Source: Waddliaceae bacterium (GTDB lineage: Bacteria > Chlamydiota > Chlamydiia > Chlamydiales > SLFE01). Taken from it: a DNA stretch of 13,607 bases. This document shows, one piece after another, positions 1 to 6,672 of the stretch. Numbering within the stretch: position 1 is the first letter of the stretch; each line of letters begins with the position of its first letter. The translations under genes were made by a program, and so were the position numbers. The stretch lies in the NCBI GenBank assembly GCA_007124415.1, contig SLFE01000228.1:1-13607 (forward strand). The letters are read 5' to 3'. The notes beneath the pieces were generated by a model, which did not search any database, was not told the origin of the DNA, and was given only the letters and a program-made list of their open reading frames with translations.

Positions 1-140
1 AAATCAAGAATCAACAAGCTTCTTCCAAGGACCGGGCGACAATCAAACAAATTTTAGGAGTTATCCTTGATTATGATATAATCAAAACCCCCATCTTGAC
101 CGAACAGACGCGATCTCGTATTTTAGATATCCTTAGTTGA
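1..140 (+). CDS. C-terminal fragment of an unidentified protein
   Basis: The reading frame starting at base 3 stays open for 45 codons and ends at TGA 138-140; the other two forward frames close early (stops near 55 and 66). The peptide is a plausible amphipathic helical tail, with segments such as IKQILGVILDYDIIK and ending RSRILDILS, but no domain can be recognised. In Chlamydia the gene before ribF is truB, so synteny would predict truB, yet nothing in this tail lets me confirm that. An open frame of this length is not rare by chance, so the call rests on composition and position. The following ribF start lies 55 bp downstream, so the two could be co-transcribed. Confidence 0.45.
   Translation, partial: IKNQQASSKDRATIKQILGVILDYDIIKTPILTEQTRSRILDILS
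54..82 (+). promoter_or_regulatory. Weak candidate promoter for ribF inside the upstream frame
   Basis: A perfect -10 hexamer TATAAT lies at 77-82, with a poor -35 candidate TTAGGA at 54-59 and a 17-nt spacer. It would start transcription near base 89, about 105 nt before the ribF start. It lies inside the putative upstream coding frame in AT-rich sequence, so it may be fortuitous. Confidence 0.25.
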
Positions 141-194
141 ATTCATTTGCTCGCGTCTCTTTATCATTTTGTGCTTTTCAAGTATGATAGAAAC

Positions 195-1133
195 ATGAAA
201 ATGATAAACTCAATCGAAGATTTCCCGGATAAAGAAACTTCTGCCGCTTTGACTATTGGCAATTTCGACGGTATTCACCTGGGTCATCAAAGGGTCCTTA
301 AACGGCTGATCGATGTAGCGGAAAAAAACGACGCCCTCTCTACGGTCCTGACATTTTCCAATCATCCTTCAACTGTCTTGAAACCAAACCTGCATACGCG
401 CCAGCTCACCACCACCAACCAGAGGCTGGACCTTTTAGATGAAATGGACATCGACATAGTCATCTTTCTCGAATTCACACGGGATTTTTCAAGGCAAACA
501 GCCGAAGAATTTCTAAACAAACTCGCCAACTCGATGAACCTTCAGTATCTTGTGCTCGGCCACGACTCGAAACTTGGGAAAGACCGCGAAGGAGACGAAG
601 AGATTGTCAGGAATTATGCCCTCAAACACGGCTTGTCCGTCGAGTATCTCGAGCCCCTCCATATCGGAAACAAGCCAGTTTCAAGCAGCGCAATCAGGCA
701 GGCTATAGAAAAAGGGGATTTCCCTAAGGCAGAAAAACTTTTGGGAAGAAAATACTCGCTGAAGCTTCCCGTCAAGCAAGGCAAGGGTCTGGGAAAGCAA
801 ATCGGCTTTTCCACCGCCAATTTCGATGTCCACGGTCTTGCCATACCCCCTCTCGGCGTCTATTCCGTTTGGCTCAAAGAAAACGGAAAGATTCATGACA
901 GCGTGGCCAACCTGGGCTATGCTCCGACAGTCAAGGGAACCTCCTTTCCGGAACTGGAAGTTCATGTCATCGATAAAAAAATCGACCTCGGCAAGGGGGA
1001 AGCTGAAATCATTTTCCACAGGTTCATCAGGCATGAAAAAAAGTTCGATAGTATCGACGAACTTAAAAATCAAATTTCGTCAGACATTGAGACTGCTAAA
1101 TCTCAGCTCCAGGTTGGGACGGGCAAGTCTTAA
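195..1133 (+). CDS. ribF: Bifunctional riboflavin kinase / FAD synthetase RibF
   Basis: RibF makes FMN from riboflavin and ATP, then FAD from FMN, in the cytoplasm. The protein is 312 residues, the usual length. The N-terminal nucleotidyltransferase domain shows TIGNFDGIHLGH (residues 20-31, including the HxGH nucleotide-binding motif) and PVSSSAIR, equivalent to the family SSTxIR motif. The C-terminal flavokinase domain shows GKGLGKQIGFSTAN, GVYSVW, NLGYAPT, LEVHVID and FIRHEKKFDS, all in family order. One oddity is FSTAN where the family usually has FPTAN; Thr and Asn are kept. I chose ATG 195 because MKMINSIEDFPD matches where family members begin. An in-frame TTG at 147 would add an atypical 16-residue extension, and ATG 201 is also possible. 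No clear Shine-Dalgarno is seen. Its last 54 bp overlap the end of the opposite-strand BTB-LRR gene. Confidence 0.93.
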   Translation: MKMINSIEDFPDKETSAALTIGNFDGIHLGHQRVLKRLIDVAEKNDALSTVLTFSNHPSTVLKPNLHTRQLTTTNQRLDLLDEMDIDIVIFLEFTRDFSRQTAEEFLNKLANSMNLQYLVLGHDSKLGKDREGDEEIVRNYALKHGLSVEYLEPLHIGNKPVSSSAIRQAIEKGDFPKAEKLLGRKYSLKLPVKQGKGLGKQIGFSTANFDVHGLAIPPLGVYSVWLKENGKIHDSVANLGYAPTVKGTSFPELEVHVIDKKIDLGKGEAEIIFHRFIRHEKKFDSIDELKNQISSDIETAKSQLQVGTGKS

Positions 1134-2432
1134 CTGTTCGATGCCCTCTTTCGAAATTTTCTTGCAATCCGTCAAATCAAGGACAGCTAAATTTTGGCAC
1201 CGCTCCGCGATAGATTTAAGCCCATCGTCGCCGATTCGGCAAAATCTTAAATAAAGCTCGGCTATCTGAGGACAGCTGGAAGCGACCAGATCAAAATCGT
1301 CATCATTCAATTGATCGCAATAGGAAAGATCCAGGCTCCCCAATCGGGAAAGGATGGTCAACTCTCCGAGGCTTCTAAACGTCAGCTGAGTATTTTTCGA
1401 CAAATTCAGTTGGACAAGACCCGGAGATGATTGAATGATCGCCAATAAGCGCTCGTCATCCAACCACTGGCATCCGCTAAGGTTCAATTGCTTCACCGCA
1501 GGAAAGTTTTCAAGCAGCTCACCCGAGATCTCGGAACTTCCCGAAAGGTCAAGGCCGACAAGATGCTTGATTTTATTAAGAATCACGATAATCTCGGGAT
1601 TTGACGGAACGCGGCCCCTGCAAACAAGATAGCTGATCTGTCTGGAAAGGTAGTCGACAAGCATCAACCCGATTTCTGTGATACTTTCAAAAGTGACTTG
1701 CAGACCGACAGTGTCCCTATGCTCGATCATAATTCCAAAATTTTGCTCATTGGCGTACCGGCAGCATTCTTTTTCAAGATCCCTCAAAAATTCCTTTTGC
1801 GCAAGACGAAGGTGGGGAATCACATTTTTAGGATTCAAATACCGTTTGTAAACCTCGGAGGTGTAGGCCGACATCTCCTGCATCCCCAATTTTTGCGCCT
1901 GCCTGATGAAGTTTAGGATGTATTTTGGTTCCTCGCGCCACAAAAATTCGATTTTTCCGGTATAGACAAATTCTTTGATGTAATCAAAAAAAGCGAGTTT
2001 GATTTTTGGCATCTCAAGGACTTTCCGCCTTCTTCGCGCCCTTGTTCTCTTGAAAAGCTCCTTGAAGAACGGGGACTGGGCTTGAAACATAAAACCGCAA
2101 ACCGGAATGACCTTTCCCTCGATGACAAAATCGGCGTCGTAATCGAGAATTCCTTCCAAAGCCTTGAATTGCTTTTGAATCGCCTGCGCTATCGCTTTGG
2201 CGTCGGCATCGGATAGCAGCTCTTCACGGTATTGCCTCGTCAGCCATGCGAAAATTGTACGCATCAACTCTTCGCCGCCGCTTGTGATCCACGTCCTATC
2301 CTCGCAGGATTCGATAAAAAATTCGATTACATGGCTCTGCCCTTTTTTTTCAAGATCGGAAAAAGCCTCCTCAAAAGACTCTGTCTCTTTGAGATGCCAA
2401 AACTTTTTGGACATGAACTGCGGCCACTTCAT
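1080..2432 (-). CDS. BTB/POZ domain protein with cysteine-type leucine-rich repeats, candidate effector
   Basis: About 450 residues (numbering here from an in-frame GTG at 2441). A BTB/POZ domain spans roughly 100-195, seen in DADFVIEGKVIPV, SPFFKELF, EMPKIKLAFFDYIKEFVYTG and the following helices. A helical BACK-like linker covers about 195-290. From about 294 to the end there are LRRs of 25-26 residues with the pattern LxxLxLSxCxxLxDxxL, for example VKQLNLSGCQWLDD, LGSLDLSYCDQLND and LAVLDLTDCKKISK: the cysteine-containing type of FBXL/AMN1 proteins. BTB proteins are Cullin-3 adaptors and FBXL proteins are SCF adaptors in eukaryotes, and amoeba-infecting chlamydiae carry expanded BTB, F-box and LRR families. 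Interference with host ubiquitination is therefore inferred, not shown. No signal peptide or membrane segment. Start is uncertain: ATG 2432 is preferred over GTG 2441, and ATG 2414 is possible; none has a good Shine-Dalgarno. It follows ychF by 29 bp on the same strand. Confidence 0.85.
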   Translation of the reverse strand: MKWPQFMSKKFWHLKETESFEEAFSDLEKKGQSHVIEFFIESCEDRTWITSGGEELMRTIFAWLTRQYREELLSDADAKAIAQAIQKQFKALEGILDYDADFVIEGKVIPVCGFMFQAQSPFFKELFKRTRARRRRKVLEMPKIKLAFFDYIKEFVYTGKIEFLWREEPKYILNFIRQAQKLGMQEMSAYTSEVYKRYLNPKNVIPHLRLAQKEFLRDLEKECCRYANEQNFGIMIEHRDTVGLQVTFESITEIGLMLVDYLSRQISYLVCRGRVPSNPEIIVILNKIKHLVGLDLSGSSEISGELLENFPAVKQLNLSGCQWLDDERLLAIIQSSPGLVQLNLSKNTQLTFRSLGELTILSRLGSLDLSYCDQLNDDDFDLVASSCPQIAELYLRFCRIGDDGLKSIAERCQNLAVLDLTDCKKISKEGIEQLRLARPNLELRFSSLNV

Positions 2433-2461
2433 AACCGCCACTATATATGATCTGTTTTTTT

Positions 2462-3556
2462 TTAGTTATGGAGAAATAGAACGACATCGCCGTCCTTGAC
2501 AACATACTCCTTGCCTTCTGAACGCATTTTCCCCTGTTCCTTAGCTTTAGAGCGGCCCCCGTAAGCGACCATGTCGTCATAGGTAATGACCTCGGCTCTG
2601 ATGAACCCTTTTTGAATATCAGTGTGAATTTTGCCGGCTGCTTCCTGAGCCGTATCGCCTCTTTGTATAGTCCAGGCCCGAGTTTCAACTTCTCCTGTAG
2701 TGAGAAAAGTAATCAGCCCCAGCATGTCAAATGAAGACCTGATCAACCGCTGAAGACCCGGCTCCTTCAGTCCGAGGCTTTCTAGATACTCTTTCTGCTC
2801 TTCGGGTTCAAGCTGGGCGATTTCCTCTTCGAGCTTGGCGCAGATAGTCAATGCGGCGCTTCCCTCTTTTTCGGCGTAATCGCGTACTTGCCTGACATAC
2901 TCGTTTTCCATTTCCGGCAGCGAGTCTTCTGAAACGTTGGCCACGTAAAGCACGGGTTTTTGAGTGATGAGCTGGTGGGGAGCGAGCAATTCCCGCTCTT
3001 TTTCAGAAAGTTCCATGGCTCTGACAGGCTGATTTTGGTCAAGATGATCGCTCACCCGTTTAAGAAGCTCGATGGAAGGAATTAATTCCTTGTTCCCTTT
3101 TGACTGCTTTTCCAGTTTCGCGATAATCTTTTCGACTGTTTGCAAATCGGCAAGGACTAGCTCGGTGTTGATAATTTCAATATCTTTTACAGGGTCGACC
3201 TGTCCTGCCACATGAACGACATTGGGATCGTCGAAGCAGCGAACGATATGGACAATCGCGTCGGTCTCGCGAATATTGGCGAGGAATTTATTTCCAAGCC
3301 CTTCACCCTTTGAAGCCCCTTCAACCAAACCGGCAATATCGACAAACTGGGTTGCAGCGTAGATAATTTTTCGGCTGCGGCTGATCTCTGAAAGCTTTTC
3401 GAGCCTTGGATCATACACCTCGACAACGCCGACATTAGGATCAATTGTGCAAAAAGGATAGTTCGACGCTTCAGCAAGATTTGCTGTTAAAGCGTTGAAA
3501 AGTGTAGACTTTCCGACATTAGGAAGCCCAACGATACCACATGATAAACCGGCCAT
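2462..3556 (-). CDS. ychF: Ribosome-associated ATPase/GTPase YchF (OLA1 family)
   Basis: YchF is a universally conserved, Obg-related P-loop NTPase that binds ribosomes and has been tied to translation and stress responses. The protein is 364 residues, the family norm. It begins with the family signature CGIVGLPNVGKSTLFNAL, with the G1 loop at residues 10-17, then NYPF (32-35) and the G3 motif DIAG (73-76). NVSE occupies the position of the usual NKxD, the known YchF feature that favours ATP over GTP. A helical coiled-coil segment follows, and a C-terminal TGS domain ends GKEYVVKDGDVVLFLHN. The start is fixed by the family N-terminus. There is no Shine-Dalgarno. A TATAAT lies 7 nt before the ATG, so the transcript may be leaderless. 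The gene is divergent from the large LRR gene and probably reads on into the BTB-LRR gene. Confidence 0.96.
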   Translation of the reverse strand: MAGLSCGIVGLPNVGKSTLFNALTANLAEASNYPFCTIDPNVGVVEVYDPRLEKLSEISRSRKIIYAATQFVDIAGLVEGASKGEGLGNKFLANIRETDAIVHIVRCFDDPNVVHVAGQVDPVKDIEIINTELVLADLQTVEKIIAKLEKQSKGNKELIPSIELLKRVSDHLDQNQPVRAMELSEKERELLAPHQLITQKPVLYVANVSEDSLPEMENEYVRQVRDYAEKEGSAALTICAKLEEEIAQLEPEEQKEYLESLGLKEPGLQRLIRSSFDMLGLITFLTTGEVETRAWTIQRGDTAQEAAGKIHTDIQKGFIRAEVITYDDMVAYGGRSKAKEQGKMRSEGKEYVVKDGDVVLFLHN

Positions 3557-3563
3557 GCAAGGT

Positions 3564-3592
3564 ATTATAGCGCATTTGATGACAAAAATAAA
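3564..3592 (-). promoter_or_regulatory. Candidate ychF promoter close to the start codon
   Basis: On the minus strand a perfect -10 hexamer TATAAT (3569-3564) lies 7 nt before the ychF ATG (3556-3554). A weak -35 candidate TTTATT sits at 3592-3587 with a 17-nt spacer. This geometry puts the transcription start at or next to the A of ATG, implying a leaderless or near-leaderless mRNA, consistent with the absent Shine-Dalgarno. It occupies most of the 55-bp divergent gap to the LRR gene. I see no equally clear promoter for that gene. Confidence 0.45.
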
Positions 3593-3611
3593 GAAATTAA
3601 TGAGTTAAGCT

Positions 3612-5390
3612 ATGACAAATCCCATAACTAAAGCTCTATCGAATCCTGACTTTAGGATTAACACTGACCAACGAAATCATTTCGAACGGGCAAAATCCGA
3701 TTCAAAACTGAGAAAAATTCCCAACCCTCTCTCTTCTCCCAGGAGAAACTCTCCGAGAAACAACGATTCAACAATCCCCGCGCCATCCTCGGCATTCAAT
3801 ACACAATTAATAACTCTTTGCTGCGGCGACTTTTACCTCAATATGTTTTATGGCACGTTAATCAAAAAAGCTCCCGGGTTAGCTGTGGAGGCCGACCTCG
3901 GCAAGACACTGCAATTGGAAGAATTTTTTAGTACACACCATTTACAAGCCGCATTTTTCGCCATAAACTTTCTTTCCGATAATCCGATTTACTGGAATAG
4001 AGTCGACGAAAACGGCATCTATGTAGCCATTAGAACTCTGCGCTCAAGTGAACTTTTGTCCCTTTTCGTCTTGCATTTCGGCTGCAGTGACGGCAATCTC
4101 CTCAAGATTTTATCCCTGCTGGCATTGATTCCGAATCGGGATGTCTTCCAAACCTGCTCGAAATTTATAGACGGCAGTCTTAATCATTTAGACGCAGGAT
4201 ATCTTGAACGCCTTTATGATGCATGCGTTCAAATTCAAGCTCACGTCGAGCAAATAAAGATTTTAAAATACATCAAAAATAAAAATTTGATTGATGAAAT
4301 TCAAAGCGCCGAACTCAAAGGCGGCTATTCCGAATTAGCGCAGTATCTGTCATTCATTGAATGCGACTGTGAAGCGTTAACGATTGAAGGGGCGGGCAGA
4401 CAAGCCCCCGACGCCCTCGCAAAGTTGAAAACGGCGATATTCTCCCAAAAATCGAATGTTCGAGTCTTCCTTTCTTTAAGAAAAAAATGTTCCTCACAAA
4501 ATATTGACAACTTCTGCGCTCATCTTAAAGACCCCGAATGCATTGTGACCCATATATACATCACCGCTTTTAATTATACGGCCGGCGAGGATATCAAACA
4601 GTTGATCGAGTCGCTGAAAAATAACACCAGCGTAGTCTCTCTAAGAATCAACGGCCGCATTGGGCGCATGATCGCTCCCTGTTTGAAAAAGACAGTCAAA
4701 CAGCGGAAGAAGGCATTGGATTTGGATTTGGACTTGTCTTTTACTAACCTTAATGAGGGGGCAGATCACATCGGAAAGCTCTGCCAGAAAAAAGCATTAA
4801 AAAAACTGAACCTATCTTGCTCCGGCCTGACAGATTTATCCCTCAGAGAGTTTTCAAAATTTTCGATCACATTCTTGGATTTAAGCTGCAATCAACTAGG
4901 AGAAACGGGAGCCCAAAAACTGTCCAAAGGCCTTCAAAAAACCAACACGTTAAGACATATCGACCTTTCCGCTACCGGTTTGTCAAACAAAGGTGTACAC
5001 ATTATCCTACAGGCCCTGAGCTCATACCATCGAGTAACTACCATGTGTTTAAATTCCAATAAAATCGATGATTCAGGATGCCTCGATATACGCTATTATT
5101 TGAGTCAAAACCGGGGATTGAAAAATATGGAACTTAAAGCCAACAAGATCGAGGACTGGGGCGCCTCCATGATTGCTCTCGCCCTGTTAAAAAACACGTC
5201 CCTCTACTCTTTGGACTTATCGCAGAACCTCATCCGCGAAAGAGGGGCCATTACGCTCTCTAGGGCTTTAAAAAGGAACAAAAACATTGTAAATCTCAGT
5301 CTCGATGGAAACAGAATAGGGAGAAAAGGGGTGCAATCACTTAAAAATGTCTTAAATTCACCCCTCAGAACCAATCTATCCCATTCTTAG
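3612..5390 (+). CDS. Large protein with ribonuclease-inhibitor-type leucine-rich repeats, candidate effector
   Basis: 592 residues, function unknown. Residues 1-60 are polar and rich in Ser, Asn, Pro and Arg with no hydrophobic signal peptide, the kind of N-terminus common in type III effectors. Residues about 65-365 form a largely helical region I do not recognise. From about 396 to 580 there are LRRs with a strict 28-residue period, repeat starts reading ITFLDLSCNQLGETGA, LRHIDLSATGLSNKGV, VTTMCLNSNKIDDSGC, LKNMELKANKIEDWGA and LYSLDLSQNLIRERGA. This is the RI/NLR class, normally a eukaryotic protein-binding scaffold. The gene is AT-richer than the T3SS genes (24 G/C of 60 at 4801-4860), which suggests a separate history. 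It sits between ychF and sctU, adjacent in Chlamydia. Host-directed action is inference. Only a poor Shine-Dalgarno precedes ATG 3612. Confidence 0.85.
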   Translation: MTNPITKALSNPDFRINTDQRNHFERAKSDSKLRKIPNPLSSPRRNSPRNNDSTIPAPSSAFNTQLITLCCGDFYLNMFYGTLIKKAPGLAVEADLGKTLQLEEFFSTHHLQAAFFAINFLSDNPIYWNRVDENGIYVAIRTLRSSELLSLFVLHFGCSDGNLLKILSLLALIPNRDVFQTCSKFIDGSLNHLDAGYLERLYDACVQIQAHVEQIKILKYIKNKNLIDEIQSAELKGGYSELAQYLSFIECDCEALTIEGAGRQAPDALAKLKTAIFSQKSNVRVFLSLRKKCSSQNIDNFCAHLKDPECIVTHIYITAFNYTAGEDIKQLIESLKNNTSVVSLRINGRIGRMIAPCLKKTVKQRKKALDLDLDLSFTNLNEGADHIGKLCQKKALKKLNLSCSGLTDLSLREFSKFSITFLDLSCNQLGETGAQKLSKGLQKTNTLRHIDLSATGLSNKGVHIILQALSSYHRVTTMCLNSNKIDDSGCLDIRYYLSQNRGLKNMELKANKIEDWGASMIALALLKNTSLYSLDLSQNLIRERGAITLSRALKRNKNIVNLSLDGNRIGRKGVQSLKNVLNSPLRTNLSHS

Positions 5391-5413
5391 CGAGCAACCT
5401 ATGAAATTATTTC

Positions 5414-5442
5414 TTGACATGCCTAAATAAGCGGTTTATAAT
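5414..5442 (+). promoter_or_regulatory. Perfect consensus sigma70/sigma66-type promoter for the T3SS operon
   Basis: TTGACA at 5414-5419 and TATAAT at 5437-5442 are separated by exactly 17 nt, so both hexamers match consensus at every position. The start would be near 5449, giving an untranslated leader of about 135 nt before sctU. The remainder of the 194-bp gap (5391-5584) is AT-rich and non-coding. This is the only clear promoter before the tightly packed block running from sctU to malQ, so it probably drives all six genes. Confidence 0.8.
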
Positions 5443-5526
5443 AAAATAGAGAGGGAGTTCAAGGGAGAATACTGATAGTTACCGACTTAATAATTGAAAT
5501 TTGATAAAACTTTCCAATTTTCTTTT

Positions 5527-5559
5527 AAAAAAGCCCTTTTTTGATTGAAAATCAAGGAA
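5527..5559 (+). promoter_or_regulatory. Overlapping inverted repeats in the sctU leader
   Basis: TTGATT-GAA-AATCAA (5541-5555) is a perfect 6-bp inverted repeat that can extend to 10 pairs (5537-5559) by two A-U and two G-U pairs. Just upstream, AAAAAAG-CC-CTTTTTT (5527-5542) is a second inverted repeat sharing the T-run, so the two hairpins would exclude each other. Both are A/U-rich and weak. Neither has the GC-rich stem followed by a T-run of an intrinsic terminator. The sctU Shine-Dalgarno AAAGG (5574-5578) lies just downstream. A role in leader control is only a possibility. Confidence 0.3.
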
Positions 5560-5584
5560 TTCCCCTCGATAATAAAGGCACATT

Positions 5585-6661
5585 ATGGCTGAAAAAACTG
5601 AAAAAGCCACACCGAAAAAGCTGCGCGACGCAAGGAAGAAAGGACAGGTAGCTAAATCCCAGGACCTGCCCGCTGCTTTCACGTTCATAGCGTCAGTATC
5701 TGCTGTTATGGTTCTGCTCGGCTATCTCTATTCGAAGCTGGCCACCTTTATTCTGGCGGCATTTTCAGAGGTAACCAACCCCAACCTGCTCGGAACGATC
5801 GCCGGCATGTACGCAGAGGGCGTACTTGTGATTTTCGCCTGCGCCGGCCCTATCGTGGTTTTTGTCGCTTTTGTGGGAACGGTTGTCAACTTCTTGGCGA
5901 TCGGACCGGTTTTTTCCGTCGAGGTCTTCAAACCCGACATCAAAAAGTTTGATCCGATACAAAACTTAAAAGCCAAATTTAAGTTCAAAACGCTTTTTGA
6001 ACTGCTTAAATCGCTCTTGAAAATCACCCTCGCGGGGTATTTGATCTACGGCGTGATGTACAAGAGTTTGCCGGTTCTGACGAAAACGGTATCGCTGCCC
6101 CTGATCGGGTCCCTCACAGTGTTCCACGCCTTTTTATTCGAAGTCCTATGGAAGGTCGGACTTTTGTTCATTGTCGTGGCCGTGGCCGACTTTATCTATC
6201 AAAGGCGCAATTTTGCCAAAGAGATGAAAATGGAGAAATTCGAGGTCAAACAGGAATATAAAAATACAGAGGGCGACCCTCAGATCAAGGGGAAACGAAA
6301 ACAAATCGCCCAGGAAATCGCATATGAGGACGGCCCGTCAGCCGGTGTAAAAAATTCCAAAGCTGTGGTCTCAAACCCGACACACCTGGCAATCGGCCTC
6401 TCCTACGATAAGGAGATCGACCAGGCGCCATGGATTACAACAATGGGAAAAGATAAAATGGCCGAACAAATCATCAAGTTGGCCAAAGATAATGATATCC
6501 CCGTTATGCGAAACATCTCCCTGGCTCATGTCCTCTGGGAAGAAGGAGAGCTCTACGACTATGTTCCGGAAGACACTTACGAACCCCTTGCGGAAATCCT
6601 TCGATGGGTTGCCGCCCTTGAAGAAAGCAAAGAACTTGGATTAGACGATATTGAACAATAG
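5585..6661 (+). CDS. sctU: Type III secretion export apparatus switch protein SctU (CdsU/YscU/FlhB family)
   Basis: Inner-membrane component of the export gate whose cytoplasmic domain cleaves itself and switches substrate class. The protein is 358 residues, normal for the family. It opens with the family N-terminus (EKATPKKLRDARKKGQVAKS). Four membrane segments lie at roughly 30-58, 78-105, 140-160 and 180-207. The conserved juxtamembrane block has YQRRNFAKEMKM, EVKQEYK and EGDPQIKGKRK. The autocleavage motif NPTH is intact at residues 264-267, followed by HLAIGLSYD. Shine-Dalgarno AAAGG is 6 nt before ATG 5585. It is the first gene of the operon, 11 bp before sctV. T3SS rather than flagellar FlhB is indicated by the neighbouring gatekeeper and chaperone genes. 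Confidence 0.96.
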   Translation: MAEKTEKATPKKLRDARKKGQVAKSQDLPAAFTFIASVSAVMVLLGYLYSKLATFILAAFSEVTNPNLLGTIAGMYAEGVLVIFACAGPIVVFVAFVGTVVNFLAIGPVFSVEVFKPDIKKFDPIQNLKAKFKFKTLFELLKSLLKITLAGYLIYGVMYKSLPVLTKTVSLPLIGSLTVFHAFLFEVLWKVGLLFIVVAVADFIYQRRNFAKEMKMEKFEVKQEYKNTEGDPQIKGKRKQIAQEIAYEDGPSAGVKNSKAVVSNPTHLAIGLSYDKEIDQAPWITTMGKDKMAEQIIKLAKDNDIPVMRNISLAHVLWEEGELYDYVPEDTYEPLAEILRWVAALEESKELGLDDIEQ

Positions 6662-6672
6662 GAAAAACATCA

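Noticed and set aside
147..194. TTG 147 as the ribF start, adding MLASLYHFVLFKYDRN
   Set aside because: The extension does not resemble any RibF N-terminus, starts with a rare codon and has no Shine-Dalgarno; MKMINSIEDF at 195 fits the family.
826..1254. 142-codon forward ORF overlapping ribF and the BTB-LRR gene
   Set aside because: It is a shadow frame: it lies within two well-supported genes and its peptide is Ser/Arg-rich without domain features.
3576..3604. TTGATG at 3576-3581 as a -35 box for the large LRR gene
   Set aside because: No acceptable -10 hexamer occurs 16-18 nt downstream; the sequence there reads near AATGAG.
5527..5542. AAAAAAG-CC-CTTTTTT as an intrinsic terminator after the LRR gene
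   Set aside because: The stem is only A-U apart from one pair, the loop is too tight, and it lies downstream of the strong operon promoter within the leader.
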